From assembly GCA_964390805.1 (NCBI GenBank), contig CAYMKL010000030.1, positions 1-57,715 of the forward strand: 57,715 nt of DNA, given 5' to 3'. Positions 6,986-14,612 of this stretch are shown piece by piece. How positions within the stretch are numbered: position 1 is the first letter of the stretch; every line of letters begins with the position of its first letter. The translations under genes and the position numbers were made by a program. The notes beneath the pieces are model-generated. The model was not told where the DNA came from. It saw only the letters and a list, made by a program, of their open reading frames with translations, and did no database searches. Source of the stretch: CAYMKL01 sp964390805 (GTDB lineage Bacteria > Chloroflexota > Anaerolineae > VGOG01).

Positions 6986-8881
6986 ATGATACGAAATGCT
7001 TTAGGACGCATGTTGGGAATCGTTTTGGTCATTGGTCTGGTGGCGACGGGGTGCACGGGCCAAGGGGCAGCCTCGGAACCAGAGGAAGTAGCGGCCCTGC
7101 CGGCGATCTTTGGGAACGTGGTGACGGCGTCGGGGAAGGTGGTGCCGGCGTGGTGGGCGACGTTGAGCTTTGAGACCGGCGGGCGAGTGGAGTGGCTCGT
7201 CGCCGAGGGGAGCGAGGTGGCCGCCGGAGATACCCTGGCCCGCCTGGACGCAACCGATCTGGAGCACGCCGTGGCCCAGGCCCGTGCAGCTCTGGCGACG
7301 GCCAAGGCGCAACTGGCGGTAGTCAAGGCGGGGGCAACGCCAGAGGAGATAGCCGCTGCCGAGGGAGCTGTTGCCGCAGCACAGGGAGGCGTGGCGGCGG
7401 CGGAGGCAGCATTGGCCCAGGCAGAGATCAATCCTGAGATCGCCAACGCCAGCGTGAAACAGGCCGAGGATGCGGTGGATGCGGCGGAGGCAGCGTTGGC
7501 TCAAGCCCAGGGCACGCAGGATGCGGCAGGGGCAGCGCTGGCCCAGGCCCAGGGCACGGTGGACGCGGCGGGGGCAGCAGTGACCCAGGCCCAGGGCACA
7601 CAGGATGCAGCAGAGGCGGGGCTGGCCCAGGCCCAAGGCACGCAGGGCGCGGCACAGGCAGGGCTGGCCCAGGCCCAAGGCACGCAGGGCGCGGCACAGG
7701 CAGGGCTGGCCCAGGCCCAGGGCACGCAGGACGCGGCGAAGGCGGATCTGGCCAGGGCACAGGCAGAGCTGGCGCGCCTGCAAGCCGGCGCCCGCCCACA
7801 GGAAATCGCCGCGGCCGAGGCTGCCCTTCGCCAGTCGCAGGCTTCGCTAGAGGGCGCAAAGCAGGCTTACGACATCGTTGCCTGGCAGCCAGGGGCTGAC
7901 TCCTCGGCCATCGGCATCGCCTACCGGCAAGCGCTGGCGGTCGTGGAGCAGGCCCAGGCGCAAGTGGATCTGCTGAAAGCGGGCGCAACTGACGATGAGA
8001 TCGCCGCCGCGAAGGCGGGTGTGAACGCAGCCCAGGCCCAAGTGAGCATCGCCCAAGGGGGCGTGGATGCGGCCCAGGCCCAAGTGAGCATCGCCCAAGG
8101 GGGCGTGGATGCGGCCCAGGCCCAGGTGAGCGTCGCCCAAGGGGGCGTGGATGCGGCTCAGGCCCAGGTAGGCATGGCCCAAGGGGGCGTGGATGCGGCC
8201 CAGGCCCAGATGAGCATTGCCCAGGCGGGTGTGGACGCGGCCCAGGCCCAGGTGAGCATCGCTCAGGCGGGCGTGGATGCAGCCCAGGCGGCGCTGATCC
8301 AGGCGCAGGACGCAGTCGTGGCGGCCCAGGCCCAGGAGAAACTGGCCAAGGCGGGCATAGTCGCCGCCCAGGCCCAGGTCGAGGCCGCCGAGGGGCAACT
8401 GGCCCAGGCAGAGGCGCAGCGAGACCGGCTGAAGGCTGGCGCCACGACGGAGGCAATAGCCGTGCTGGAAGCGCAGGTGGCTCAGGCGGAAGCGGCGCTG
8501 GCCCAGGCGGAAGCGGCGCTGGTGAAGGCTACGCTGGTCGCGCCCTTTGCCGGGACGGTGAGCGAGGTCTATCCGCGAGAGGGCGAAGTGATCGCTCCCA
8601 GCACGCCCGTGCTGATCCTGGGCGACGTGAGCACCCTGCGCGTCGAGACCACCGATCTGGAAGAGATTGACGTGGTGCAGGTGGCAGTTGGCCAGGAGGT
8701 CTCGGTAACATTCGACGCCCTCTCAGAGCAGATGTTCACCGGCCACGTGACCCGCGTCTCCCCCATGGCTGAGCCAGGCGCTGGCGGGGTCCATTACACC
8801 CTGGTTATCGTTCTGGACGAGATAGATTCGGCGATCCGATGGGGGATGACGGCGTTTGTGGATATTGAGGTAGGGGAGTGA
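6986..8881 (+). CDS. HlyD/MacA-type efflux adaptor lipoprotein with expanded coiled-coil repeats
   Basis: A 631-residue adaptor for the ABC permeases on either side. The N-terminus is a lipoprotein signal with the lipobox cysteine at residue 23 (VATGC). Residues about 45-95 form half of the biotinyl-lipoyl-like domain (GGRVEWLVAEGSEVAAGD). A very long helical region follows, and residues 516-560 close the lipoyl domain (VAPFAGTVSEVYPREGEVI) before a beta-barrel domain. The helical region contains two blocks of 14-residue repeats, six units at 169-252 and seven at 344-441, separated by a loop-like QPGADSS. AGAxPxEIAAAE recurs at four helix boundaries. AGGAGG precedes the ATG. It is about twice the size of ordinary MacA. 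Confidence 0.88.
   Translation: MIRNALGRMLGIVLVIGLVATGCTGQGAASEPEEVAALPAIFGNVVTASGKVVPAWWATLSFETGGRVEWLVAEGSEVAAGDTLARLDATDLEHAVAQARAALATAKAQLAVVKAGATPEEIAAAEGAVAAAQGGVAAAEAALAQAEINPEIANASVKQAEDAVDAAEAALAQAQGTQDAAGAALAQAQGTVDAAGAAVTQAQGTQDAAEAGLAQAQGTQGAAQAGLAQAQGTQGAAQAGLAQAQGTQDAAKADLARAQAELARLQAGARPQEIAAAEAALRQSQASLEGAKQAYDIVAWQPGADSSAIGIAYRQALAVVEQAQAQVDLLKAGATDDEIAAAKAGVNAAQAQVSIAQGGVDAAQAQVSIAQGGVDAAQAQVSVAQGGVDAAQAQVGMAQGGVDAAQAQMSIAQAGVDAAQAQVSIAQAGVDAAQAALIQAQDAVVAAQAQEKLAKAGIVAAQAQVEAAEGQLAQAEAQRDRLKAGATTEAIAVLEAQVAQAEAALAQAEAALVKATLVAPFAGTVSEVYPREGEVIAPSTPVLILGDVSTLRVETTDLEEIDVVQVAVGQEVSVTFDALSEQMFTGHVTRVSPMAEPGAGGVHYTLVIVLDEIDSAIRWGMTAFVDIEVGE
7490..7741 (+). repeat. 42-bp coding tandem repeat, first coiled-coil arm (six units)
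   Basis: Six in-frame units of 42 bp encode variants of AGLAQAQGTQGAAQ. Units four and five are nearly identical in DNA, which indicates recent slippage or unequal exchange. Fourteen residues equal two heptads, so each unit lengthens the helix without disturbing its register. The block forms the ascending arm of the adaptor hairpin. Confidence 0.85.
8015..8308 (+). repeat. 42-bp coding tandem repeat, second coiled-coil arm (seven units)
   Basis: Seven in-frame 42-bp units encode variants of GGVDAAQAQVSIAQ. The sequence differs from the first repeat block, but the 14-residue period is the same and the total length is similar (98 against 84 residues). The two arms therefore expanded independently while staying roughly matched, as an antiparallel hairpin would require. 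Confidence 0.85.
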
Positions 8882-8883
8882 AA

Positions 8884-8931
8884 CGTAGAAAGTGAAACGT
8901 GAGGAAATCGTTACGCTTCACGTTTCACGGG
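8884..8931. repeat. Intergenic hairpin repeat with GTGAAACGTGA arms
   Basis: The short gap before the second permease contains AAACGTAGAAAGTGAAACGT and an 11-bp perfect inverted repeat: GTGAAACGTGA at about 8893 pairing with TCACGTTTCAC ending near 8930. It is related in design to the element at 6903-6971 but with GAAACGT in place of AAAACGT. It may act as an intra-operon stability or attenuation element. This is inferred from structure only. Confidence 0.6.
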
Positions 8932-8940
8932 GCAGATTCT

Positions 8941-11178
8941 ATGATTCTCAAAAGCCTCTTACGTCGCAAGACACGTACACTCCTCACTATGGCCGGCGTC
9001 GCCATCGGCGTGGCCGCTATTGTGGCGCTGGGTGCGCTGGCTGAGGGGCTGGTAGCTGGCTATAGCGCCTTCTCCGGCGGCAGCGGCGCTGACCTGCTGG
9101 TGGCCCAGGCCGACGCCATAGACATCGCCTTCAGCGCGGTGGACGAGGAGATGGGGCTGGCCCTGGCAAACCTGGCCGGAGTCAAAGAGGTGACTGGTAT
9201 CGTCTACACCTTCGCCGCTACCGAGGGGATGCCTTACTTCATCGTCTTCGGCTACGAGCCCGATGGGTTCGCCATCGAGCACTTCAAGATTGTGGACGGT
9301 GAGGGGTTGGCAGGGCGGGCTGCGCGTGGAGGTGGGAGGCCACTCATCCTGGGGCGGGCGGCAGCCGACGACCTGGACAAGGAGGTCGGCGACACGATGC
9401 GGCTCTACGAGATCACGTATCGCATCGTGGGCGTCTACGAAACGGGAACGCCTATCGAGGACGGTGCCGCCATCGTCCTGCTCAAGGACGCCCAGGACCT
9501 TTCCAAACATCCCCGTCAGGTAAACGCCTTCCTGCTCAAACTGCGGGACATCAACGACGCTGAACGGATACACCAGCGCATCGAGCAACGCTTCTCCGAC
9601 CTCACGGCCACTCTATCGTCCGATTTCGTCCAGGAGCAGGATTGGCTGGCCATGATTCAGGGCTTCACCCAGATGGTCTCCCTGCTGGCGGTGCTCATCG
9701 GCGCGGTGGTCGTGATGAACACCGTGCTGATGAGCATCTTCGAGCGCACCAGGGAATTCGGGACCTTGCGGGCCATCGGGTGGCGCCCCCGCCGGATCTT
9801 GCGCATGGTGCTGGGCGAATCACTGGCCCTGTGTGGATTGGGCGGGCTGGTGGGGACCGGCCTGGGCGTGGCGGCGGTGTGGGCAGTGAGGCAATTGCCC
9901 TTTGCGGGCAGTCTGTTGCCCAACATCTTCTCCCTCGGCCTCTTTGTGCAGGCCATCGTCGTGGCCCTGGCACTGGGTCTGGTGGGTGGGGCGTACCCGG
10001 CGTGGCGGGCGTCCCGCTTGATGCCAGCGGAAGCCATGCGTGCCGAGAGCGGCGCGGGAACCCGGTCGGTGCGCTTGCCGTTCGGCTGGGCCGCGCTGCG
10101 CAACCTGCTGCGGCAACCCACCCGCACGCTGCTTACCCTGGTCGGCATCGGTATCGCCATCATGGCCATGGTCGGTCTGGGGGGACTGTCCGACGGCATG
10201 ATGGACGAGATGACGGCCGTGGCCAGCAAGTCTGGCATTCATCTGGCGGGTATGGAAGCCGGCGCTTCGATAGACCTGAGCACGATTGACGCTGGAATTG
10301 TGAAGCGCATCGCTGCCCTCCCCGGCGTGGAGAATGCCGAGGGGTTTCTGACTGGCTACGCCACCGTTGCCAACCTACCTTTCTTCGTCGTCTTCGGCTA
10401 CCATCCCCTGGAATACGGGATTCGCGATTTCCGTATTGTAGATGGAGAGTCCCTGACCGCCAATCGGCAGATCATCATTGGACGGGTGGCAGCGGATAAC
10501 CTTAGCAAGCAAGTGGGCCAGGCGTTGCGATTGTTCAACACCGCTTTCCGCATCGTCGGCATCTACGAGACCGGCGTGCCCTTTGAGGATGGGGGCGGGG
10601 TCATCAGTCTGCGTGATGCCCAGACCCTCTTCGGTCAGCCGCACAAGGTCAGTTTTCTGGGCGTTCGGCTGGAGGACCCCGGTCAGGCCAGGGCGGTAGA
10701 ACGTACCATCGAGGAACGCTTCCCCGAGGTCGCCGTGTCACAGTCGAGCGAATTCGCTGAGGACGTGACCGATCTGCAATTCATGCGTTCTGGCACCTGG
10801 GCCATCGCGTTTCTGGCTCTGCTGGTAGGCGGAGCGGGGATGACCAACACGATGGTGATGAGCGTATTCGAGCGCACGCGAGAGATCGGCGTGTTGCGAG
10901 CGCTGGGTTGGCGCAAAGGGCGGGTGCTGTGGATGATCCTGCGAGAGTCGGTGGCTCTGAGCCTGCTGGGCGGCTTGGTGGGCCTGGTGGCCGGCGTCGT
11001 GCTCATTCTACTGCTCAACGAGATCCCCTTTTTCGCCGGCTTTGTGCGGGCCCGCTTCAGCATTGGCCTTTTCGCCCAGGCCCTGGTCACTGCCCTGGTG
11101 CTGGGGGCCATCGGCGGGGCCTATCCGGCCTGGCGGGCAACGCGGCTCAGGCCCATTGAGGCATTGCGGTATGAGTGA
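8941..11178 (+). CDS. ABC transporter permease with two fused FtsX/MacB-type halves (second copy)
   Basis: A 745-residue paralogue of the permease at 4671 with the same two-unit design. Membrane helix LLTMAGVAIGVAAIVALGAL opens the first half and LLTLVGIGIAIMAMVGLGGL the second. Both have VVFGYxP and GxYETGxPxEDG motifs in the extracytoplasmic domain and FERTREFGTLRAIGWR / FERTREIGVLRALGWR in the FtsX loop. The chosen ATG at 8941 begins MILKSLLRRKTRTLL, matching the start of the first permease; an upstream GTG at 8899 lies inside the repeat and was not used. The two permeases probably form a heterodimer around the adaptor, with the ATPase encoded at 11407. Confidence 0.88.
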   Translation: MILKSLLRRKTRTLLTMAGVAIGVAAIVALGALAEGLVAGYSAFSGGSGADLLVAQADAIDIAFSAVDEEMGLALANLAGVKEVTGIVYTFAATEGMPYFIVFGYEPDGFAIEHFKIVDGEGLAGRAARGGGRPLILGRAAADDLDKEVGDTMRLYEITYRIVGVYETGTPIEDGAAIVLLKDAQDLSKHPRQVNAFLLKLRDINDAERIHQRIEQRFSDLTATLSSDFVQEQDWLAMIQGFTQMVSLLAVLIGAVVVMNTVLMSIFERTREFGTLRAIGWRPRRILRMVLGESLALCGLGGLVGTGLGVAAVWAVRQLPFAGSLLPNIFSLGLFVQAIVVALALGLVGGAYPAWRASRLMPAEAMRAESGAGTRSVRLPFGWAALRNLLRQPTRTLLTLVGIGIAIMAMVGLGGLSDGMMDEMTAVASKSGIHLAGMEAGASIDLSTIDAGIVKRIAALPGVENAEGFLTGYATVANLPFFVVFGYHPLEYGIRDFRIVDGESLTANRQIIIGRVAADNLSKQVGQALRLFNTAFRIVGIYETGVPFEDGGGVISLRDAQTLFGQPHKVSFLGVRLEDPGQARAVERTIEERFPEVAVSQSSEFAEDVTDLQFMRSGTWAIAFLALLVGGAGMTNTMVMSVFERTREIGVLRALGWRKGRVLWMILRESVALSLLGGLVGLVAGVVLILLLNEIPFFAGFVRARFSIGLFAQALVTALVLGAIGGAYPAWRATRLRPIEALRYE

Positions 11179-11201
11179 GCCTCAGTGGATTCAAGATCGC
11201 T

Positions 11202-11357
11202 CTAAGGGGATTGCCAAATCCCCGCTCTTGGCCTGGATCTGGCGATCCAGGTTGAGCAAGGCAAATTCACTGCATACTTGGTGATGGTCTTGCCCGGCTG
11301 GTCGGGCAGGGGAAACTGGATGAGGTAAGCGTCACCGCGTCGGAAAGGGTAGGTCAT
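11202..11357 (-). pseudogene. Fragment of a PemK/MazF-like toxin gene (tentative)
   Basis: On the minus strand an ATG at 11357 opens a 51-codon frame whose first 30 residues (MTYPFRRGDAYLIQFPLPDQ and following) look like the start of PemK/MazF-type mRNA interferases, which begin with an RRGDxY motif followed by a hydrophobic strand. After TKYAV the frame runs into unrelated sequence. A shift there would give another protein-like tail (LLNLDRQIQAKSGDLAIPLE). It is much shorter than a working toxin of about 110 residues. It is probably a decayed toxin-antitoxin remnant in the gap between the second permease and the ATPase. The family call rests on a short stretch. Confidence 0.35.
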
Positions 11358-11406
11358 TCGCCCTTTCCTTTAGAAATGTCAAACCGCATTTGATGGGAGG
11401 AGAGCC

Positions 11407-12255
11407 ATGGATGCAAACATCATCGTCGAAACTCGTGATTTGGCCAAGGTCTACGGTGACGGAGCCGAGGTGCGGGCCCTGGACGGGGTGAGTCTGCGCA
11501 TCGGGCAAGGTGAATTCGTCTCGGTGATGGGGCCATCGGGCAGTGGCAAGTCTACGCTGTTGCACCTGATCGGTGCGCTGGATCGGCCCAGCAGCGGCCA
11601 GGTGATGGTCGCCGGGCAGGACCTGGCGAAGGTGAAGAACCTGGATCGCTTTCGCAGCCAGACGGTGGGGTTTGTGTTTCAATTACACAACCTGATCCCT
11701 ACGCTGACGGCGCTGGAGAACGTGGAGATTCCTTTATACGAGCAGCGCATCAGCGCTAGGAAGCGTCGGGAGAGGGCCAGGGAACTGCTGGAGTTGGTGG
11801 GCTTGGGAGACCGCCTGCGACATCTGCCCAGCGCCCTCTCCGGTGGTGAGCGTCAGCGGGTGGCCATCGCCCGGTCGTTGGCCAACGAGCCCGCGCTGGT
11901 TCTGGCCGACGAGCCCACGGGCGACCTGGACTCCCAGAGCGGGGCAGAAGTGATTGCCCTGATGCACCAACTCAACCGTGAGTTGGGCACCACTTTCATC
12001 GTCGTCACCCATGACCCGGCTGTGGCCCGCCAGACGGAGCGCATCGTGGTGTTGGATTCGGGGCGCATCTTGCGGGAGGACGTTGTTGGCGACCCCTACA
12101 GTGAGGACTTCAAGGTGCTCAAGAATTCCCCTCTGGGGCGGGCGGTTCTGGAAGGCACAGAAGCGGATCTGGCTGTCGAAGGGACAGCCCTATATCGCAA
12201 TGGCCAGCCGACGGAGGCAGGACGGTTCTTGAGGGAAATGCTGGAGAGGATATAG
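11407..12255 (+). CDS. ABC transporter ATP-binding protein, MacB/LolD type
   Basis: A 282-residue ATPase that should power the two FtsX-type permeases upstream. The Walker A motif GPSGSGKST is at residues 42-50, the signature LSGGERQRVAIARS at about 141-154, and Walker B is LVLADEPTGDLDS, followed by VVTHDP with the switch histidine. The C-terminus extends about 50 residues beyond the usual end, as in many Chloroflexota LolD-like proteins. GGGAGGAGA precedes the ATG. It is separated from the second permease by 228 bp that hold a toxin-like remnant on the other strand. It is followed directly by a rho-independent terminator, so it ends the operon. Confidence 0.92.
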   Translation: MDANIIVETRDLAKVYGDGAEVRALDGVSLRIGQGEFVSVMGPSGSGKSTLLHLIGALDRPSSGQVMVAGQDLAKVKNLDRFRSQTVGFVFQLHNLIPTLTALENVEIPLYEQRISARKRRERARELLELVGLGDRLRHLPSALSGGERQRVAIARSLANEPALVLADEPTGDLDSQSGAEVIALMHQLNRELGTTFIVVTHDPAVARQTERIVVLDSGRILREDVVGDPYSEDFKVLKNSPLGRAVLEGTEADLAVEGTALYRNGQPTEAGRFLREMLERI

Positions 12256-12296
12256 ATGTAGAGGCAGTGTCTCGCCGCTGTTCTATGCCCACGGGA

Positions 12297-12334
12297 AAGC
12301 CCCTGACAGCAAAGGCGCTGTCAGGGGCTTTTTT
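12297..12334 (+). terminator. Rho-independent terminator after the ABC operon
   Basis: The perfect 13-bp stem AGCCCCTGACAGC / GCTGTCAGGGGCT has a six-base loop and is followed by a run of Ts. It lies about 40 bases after the ATPase stop codon. Confidence 0.92.
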
Positions 12335-12404
12335 ATGAAGGACTGCTCCGTAGCCCACCCTTATCATCTTTGCCCTGATGTGATGTTGGGGTGCGTTGTA
12401 GCAC

Positions 12405-12438
12405 TTTGCCCTCCGACTGGGCGCGGCCAGAGGGCAAA
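12405..12438 (-). terminator. Possible transcription stop hairpin for the minus-strand redox operon
   Basis: The 9-bp perfect inverted repeat TTTGCCCTC / GAGGGCAAA with a 16-base GC-rich spacer lies 30 bases beyond the last gene of the minus-strand operon. There is no U-run, so it may be a rho-dependent or mRNA-stabilising end rather than an intrinsic terminator. The rest of 12335-12468 shows nothing recognisable. Confidence 0.35.
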
Positions 12439-12468
12439 CCCATATTGATGTAGCCGGCGCAGCGCGGC

Positions 12469-12987
12469 CTACCTGCGCCAGATCTCCAAAGGGCGCACGT
12501 AAAGAGAGCCGATCAGAGCACCGTAGCCGGTTCGCTCCTGCACTTCATCATCGTCGGCCACTTTGACGTCAAGCATGTAGCACAGGGCGTTGGCCTTGGG
12601 GCAGGTGAGTCGCTTGTGTTCCTCAGCCAGGGCCGAGCTCACCGAGGTCACGACCGACGACAGGGCTGCGCTTTTGCGACTCACCCAAGCGACTAGATTG
12701 ATGCCCGGAGTTAGGCTAGGCCGGTCAGGGATGGGCTCGTCCACGCTGGTCGCGTACTCAGGCTCATAGGTGTAGATGGCTTTGACGGTCTCATCCAATG
12801 AACCCAGATACTCAGCCACCCCTTTGGCCAGACCATAGCGCAGGTATTCGCAGACAGAGCAATCTCCGCAGCGCAGAGCCCCCAGGACTTGCTCGTTATC
12901 GTTAAATCTCGTCTTCTCAGCGCAGAACTCGATGGCATCTTCCATCATGCCTGTCACAATGGTGCTGTCAAATTTGATCGCTGGCAT
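12469..12987 (-). CDS. Conserved-looking protein of unknown function with two cysteine motifs
   Basis: A 172-residue protein that I do not recognise. It carries CGDCSVCEYL near residue 43 and CPKANALCYMLD near residue 130, together enough cysteines to bind a metal or iron-sulfur cluster. The rest is soluble, without signal peptide or membrane segments. The ATG at 12987 is chosen because the AGGAGG site stands seven bases upstream; the ATG two codons earlier would be too close. It is the last gene of the Nuo/Hdr/glutamate-synthase operon, 46 bases after the FMN glutamate synthase. A role as an accessory or electron-transfer subunit is only a guess from position. Confidence 0.65.
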   Translation of the reverse strand: MPAIKFDSTIVTGMMEDAIEFCAEKTRFNDNEQVLGALRCGDCSVCEYLRYGLAKGVAEYLGSLDETVKAIYTYEPEYATSVDEPIPDRPSLTPGINLVAWVSRKSAALSSVVTSVSSALAEEHKRLTCPKANALCYMLDVKVADDDEVQERTGYGALIGSLYVRPLEIWRR

Positions 12988-13033
12988 TTTCATTCCTCCT
13001 GTTCAGATAATGGGTGTCTCACTTGACGTTCGA

Positions 13034-14581
13034 TTAGCTTCCTCGTCCATCCTCCCACCAGGGCAACCTTCTCTCATAACCAATCAGCTTGAGCCCGGTG
13101 ATGGCCGCCGTATTGAGATCCATGGCTCGCAGGTCTTCCTCACTCAAGTTCTTGATGTCGTCGTGCCCAGAGAGCATAGTCAGGATCTTGACCTCCTCAG
13201 CCGTGGCCTTGATGAAGTTAGCCAGACGGTCGCCAGCCTCCTCGGGGTCGAGCCGGGCGCGAAGCTCAGGGTCTTGAGAGGTGATGCCGTAGGGACAGCG
13301 GCCGGTGGCGCAGGCCATGCAAGCTCGGCAGCCCATGGCGATCTCGGCCGCAGCGCCGAAGCCGACGCCGTCAGCGCCCATGGCCATGGCCTTGTATGCA
13401 TCCAACCCGGTGCGCATACCCCCCAGAACGAAGAGCTTGACCTGGCGATGCACCCCCAGGTCCTTCAGGGCTTGCACAGACGGCGGAATCAGGGCCACCG
13501 TCGGAATGCCCACGCCCTGGGTGACAATGGCCGGTGAAGCGCCCGTGCCGCCCACCAACCCGTCAATAGAGATAGCGTCCGCCCCGGCCTCGACGCAGGC
13601 TTTGACATCTGCATAGGGACGACTGGGGCCAAGCTTGAAGAGGATGGGTACCTTGTAGTCGGTCACGTCGCGCAAGAAAGCAACCATGTGCTTCATGTCC
13701 TCCAGATCCTGCACGTCGTAGTAGCGGCAGGGGGAGAGCGCATCGCTGCCGACGGGGATGCCGCGCACGGCGGCTACCTCTTCAGTGACCTTGGCCCCCA
13801 GCAGATGGCCGCCCATACCCGGCTTTGCTCCCTGGCCTATCTTGACCTCGACCGCATCGCCGGCGCGGACGTAGTCGGCCGAGACCCCCCAGCGACCAGT
13901 GGACCACTGGACAACCAGGAAGCCGCCCGGCTGCCACCGCCTCAGCGTCCGCGCCTCGTTCTCATACCCTTTGACCAACCAGGTTTCATCTTTCACCAAC
14001 CCGCCCTCGCCGGTATTGTTGATGATCCCCGTCTGAGCCGCGCCAATAGACAGCGCCATCCTGGCTTCTCTGGACAGTGCGCCGAAGGACATGGCGGGGA
14101 AGAGGAAAGGATACTGCAGGCGTATGGGATTCTCGCAGGTGTCCTCGCCGATGACCACCTCCAGGTTGCACTCCTCCCGATACTTGTCGCGGGGGGCGGG
14201 TGAGGAGATCTGAGAAGGCACAACGGTGATGTTGTCAAAACTGGGCGCGTAGCCCATGGTGCCAAAGCCCCGCAGCATGTACTGGCCGGTCTGCGCCTTG
14301 TGGTGAATCTCCTCCACCTGGGGGAAGGTCCACGGTGAACGCACCAGGAACTCCGATTCGGCTGGGTTGATGCGGATGGCGTCCTCTGGGCAGAACTCGG
14401 CGCAGATACGGCAGCCGACGCAGGCGTTGTAGTTCTGGACGCGGACGCTCCCTGCGCCGTCAATGGCGAAGACGTCGTAAGGGCAGACCTCAACGCAGGC
14501 GGCGCATTTGCCGGGCATCCTGGCGTTGATGCACTGGTCTTTCATCACGGTGACGCAAAAGGTCCCGTTAACAGGTGGCAT
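13034..14581 (-). CDS. Archaeal-type glutamate synthase, ferredoxin plus FMN-binding domain (GltB2-like)
   Basis: A 515-residue flavoprotein that should reduce 2-oxoglutarate plus ammonia to glutamate on FMN. The N-terminal 80 residues form a two-cluster ferredoxin (CAACVEVCPYDVF and CVGCRICAEFCPEDAI). The rest is the FMN TIM barrel with ISIDGLVGGTGASPAI, VKLFVLGGMRTGLDA and the 3Fe-4S-type cluster CRACMACATGRCPYG. This is the arrangement of the separate synthase subunit in archaea and many anaerobic bacteria, not the large GltB. The GXGXG subunit lies directly upstream. No class II glutaminase domain is present in it or in the operon, so ammonia may come from elsewhere. Electrons could enter through the fused ferredoxin. 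Confidence 0.9.
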   Translation of the reverse strand: MPPVNGTFCVTVMKDQCINARMPGKCAACVEVCPYDVFAIDGAGSVRVQNYNACVGCRICAEFCPEDAIRINPAESEFLVRSPWTFPQVEEIHHKAQTGQYMLRGFGTMGYAPSFDNITVVPSQISSPAPRDKYREECNLEVVIGEDTCENPIRLQYPFLFPAMSFGALSREARMALSIGAAQTGIINNTGEGGLVKDETWLVKGYENEARTLRRWQPGGFLVVQWSTGRWGVSADYVRAGDAVEVKIGQGAKPGMGGHLLGAKVTEEVAAVRGIPVGSDALSPCRYYDVQDLEDMKHMVAFLRDVTDYKVPILFKLGPSRPYADVKACVEAGADAISIDGLVGGTGASPAIVTQGVGIPTVALIPPSVQALKDLGVHRQVKLFVLGGMRTGLDAYKAMAMGADGVGFGAAAEIAMGCRACMACATGRCPYGITSQDPELRARLDPEEAGDRLANFIKATAEEVKILTMLSGHDDIKNLSEEDLRAMDLNTAAITGLKLIGYERRLPWWEDGRGS

Positions 14582-14612
14582 AGTAGTTCTCCTTCAATCA
14601 ATCTCGCGGCAG

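Noticed and set aside
7490..8308. Tandem repeats suggestive of a CRISPR or minisatellite array
   Set aside because: Units are contiguous without spacers, 42 bp long, in frame and encode coiled-coil helix; they are coding repeats.
7428..8456. Long minus-strand frame (342 codons, proline-rich) opposite the adaptor gene
   Set aside because: It is a shadow of the GC-rich 42-bp coding repeats; the composition (Pro/Arg/Gly) is typical of antisense frames and there is no ribosome binding site.
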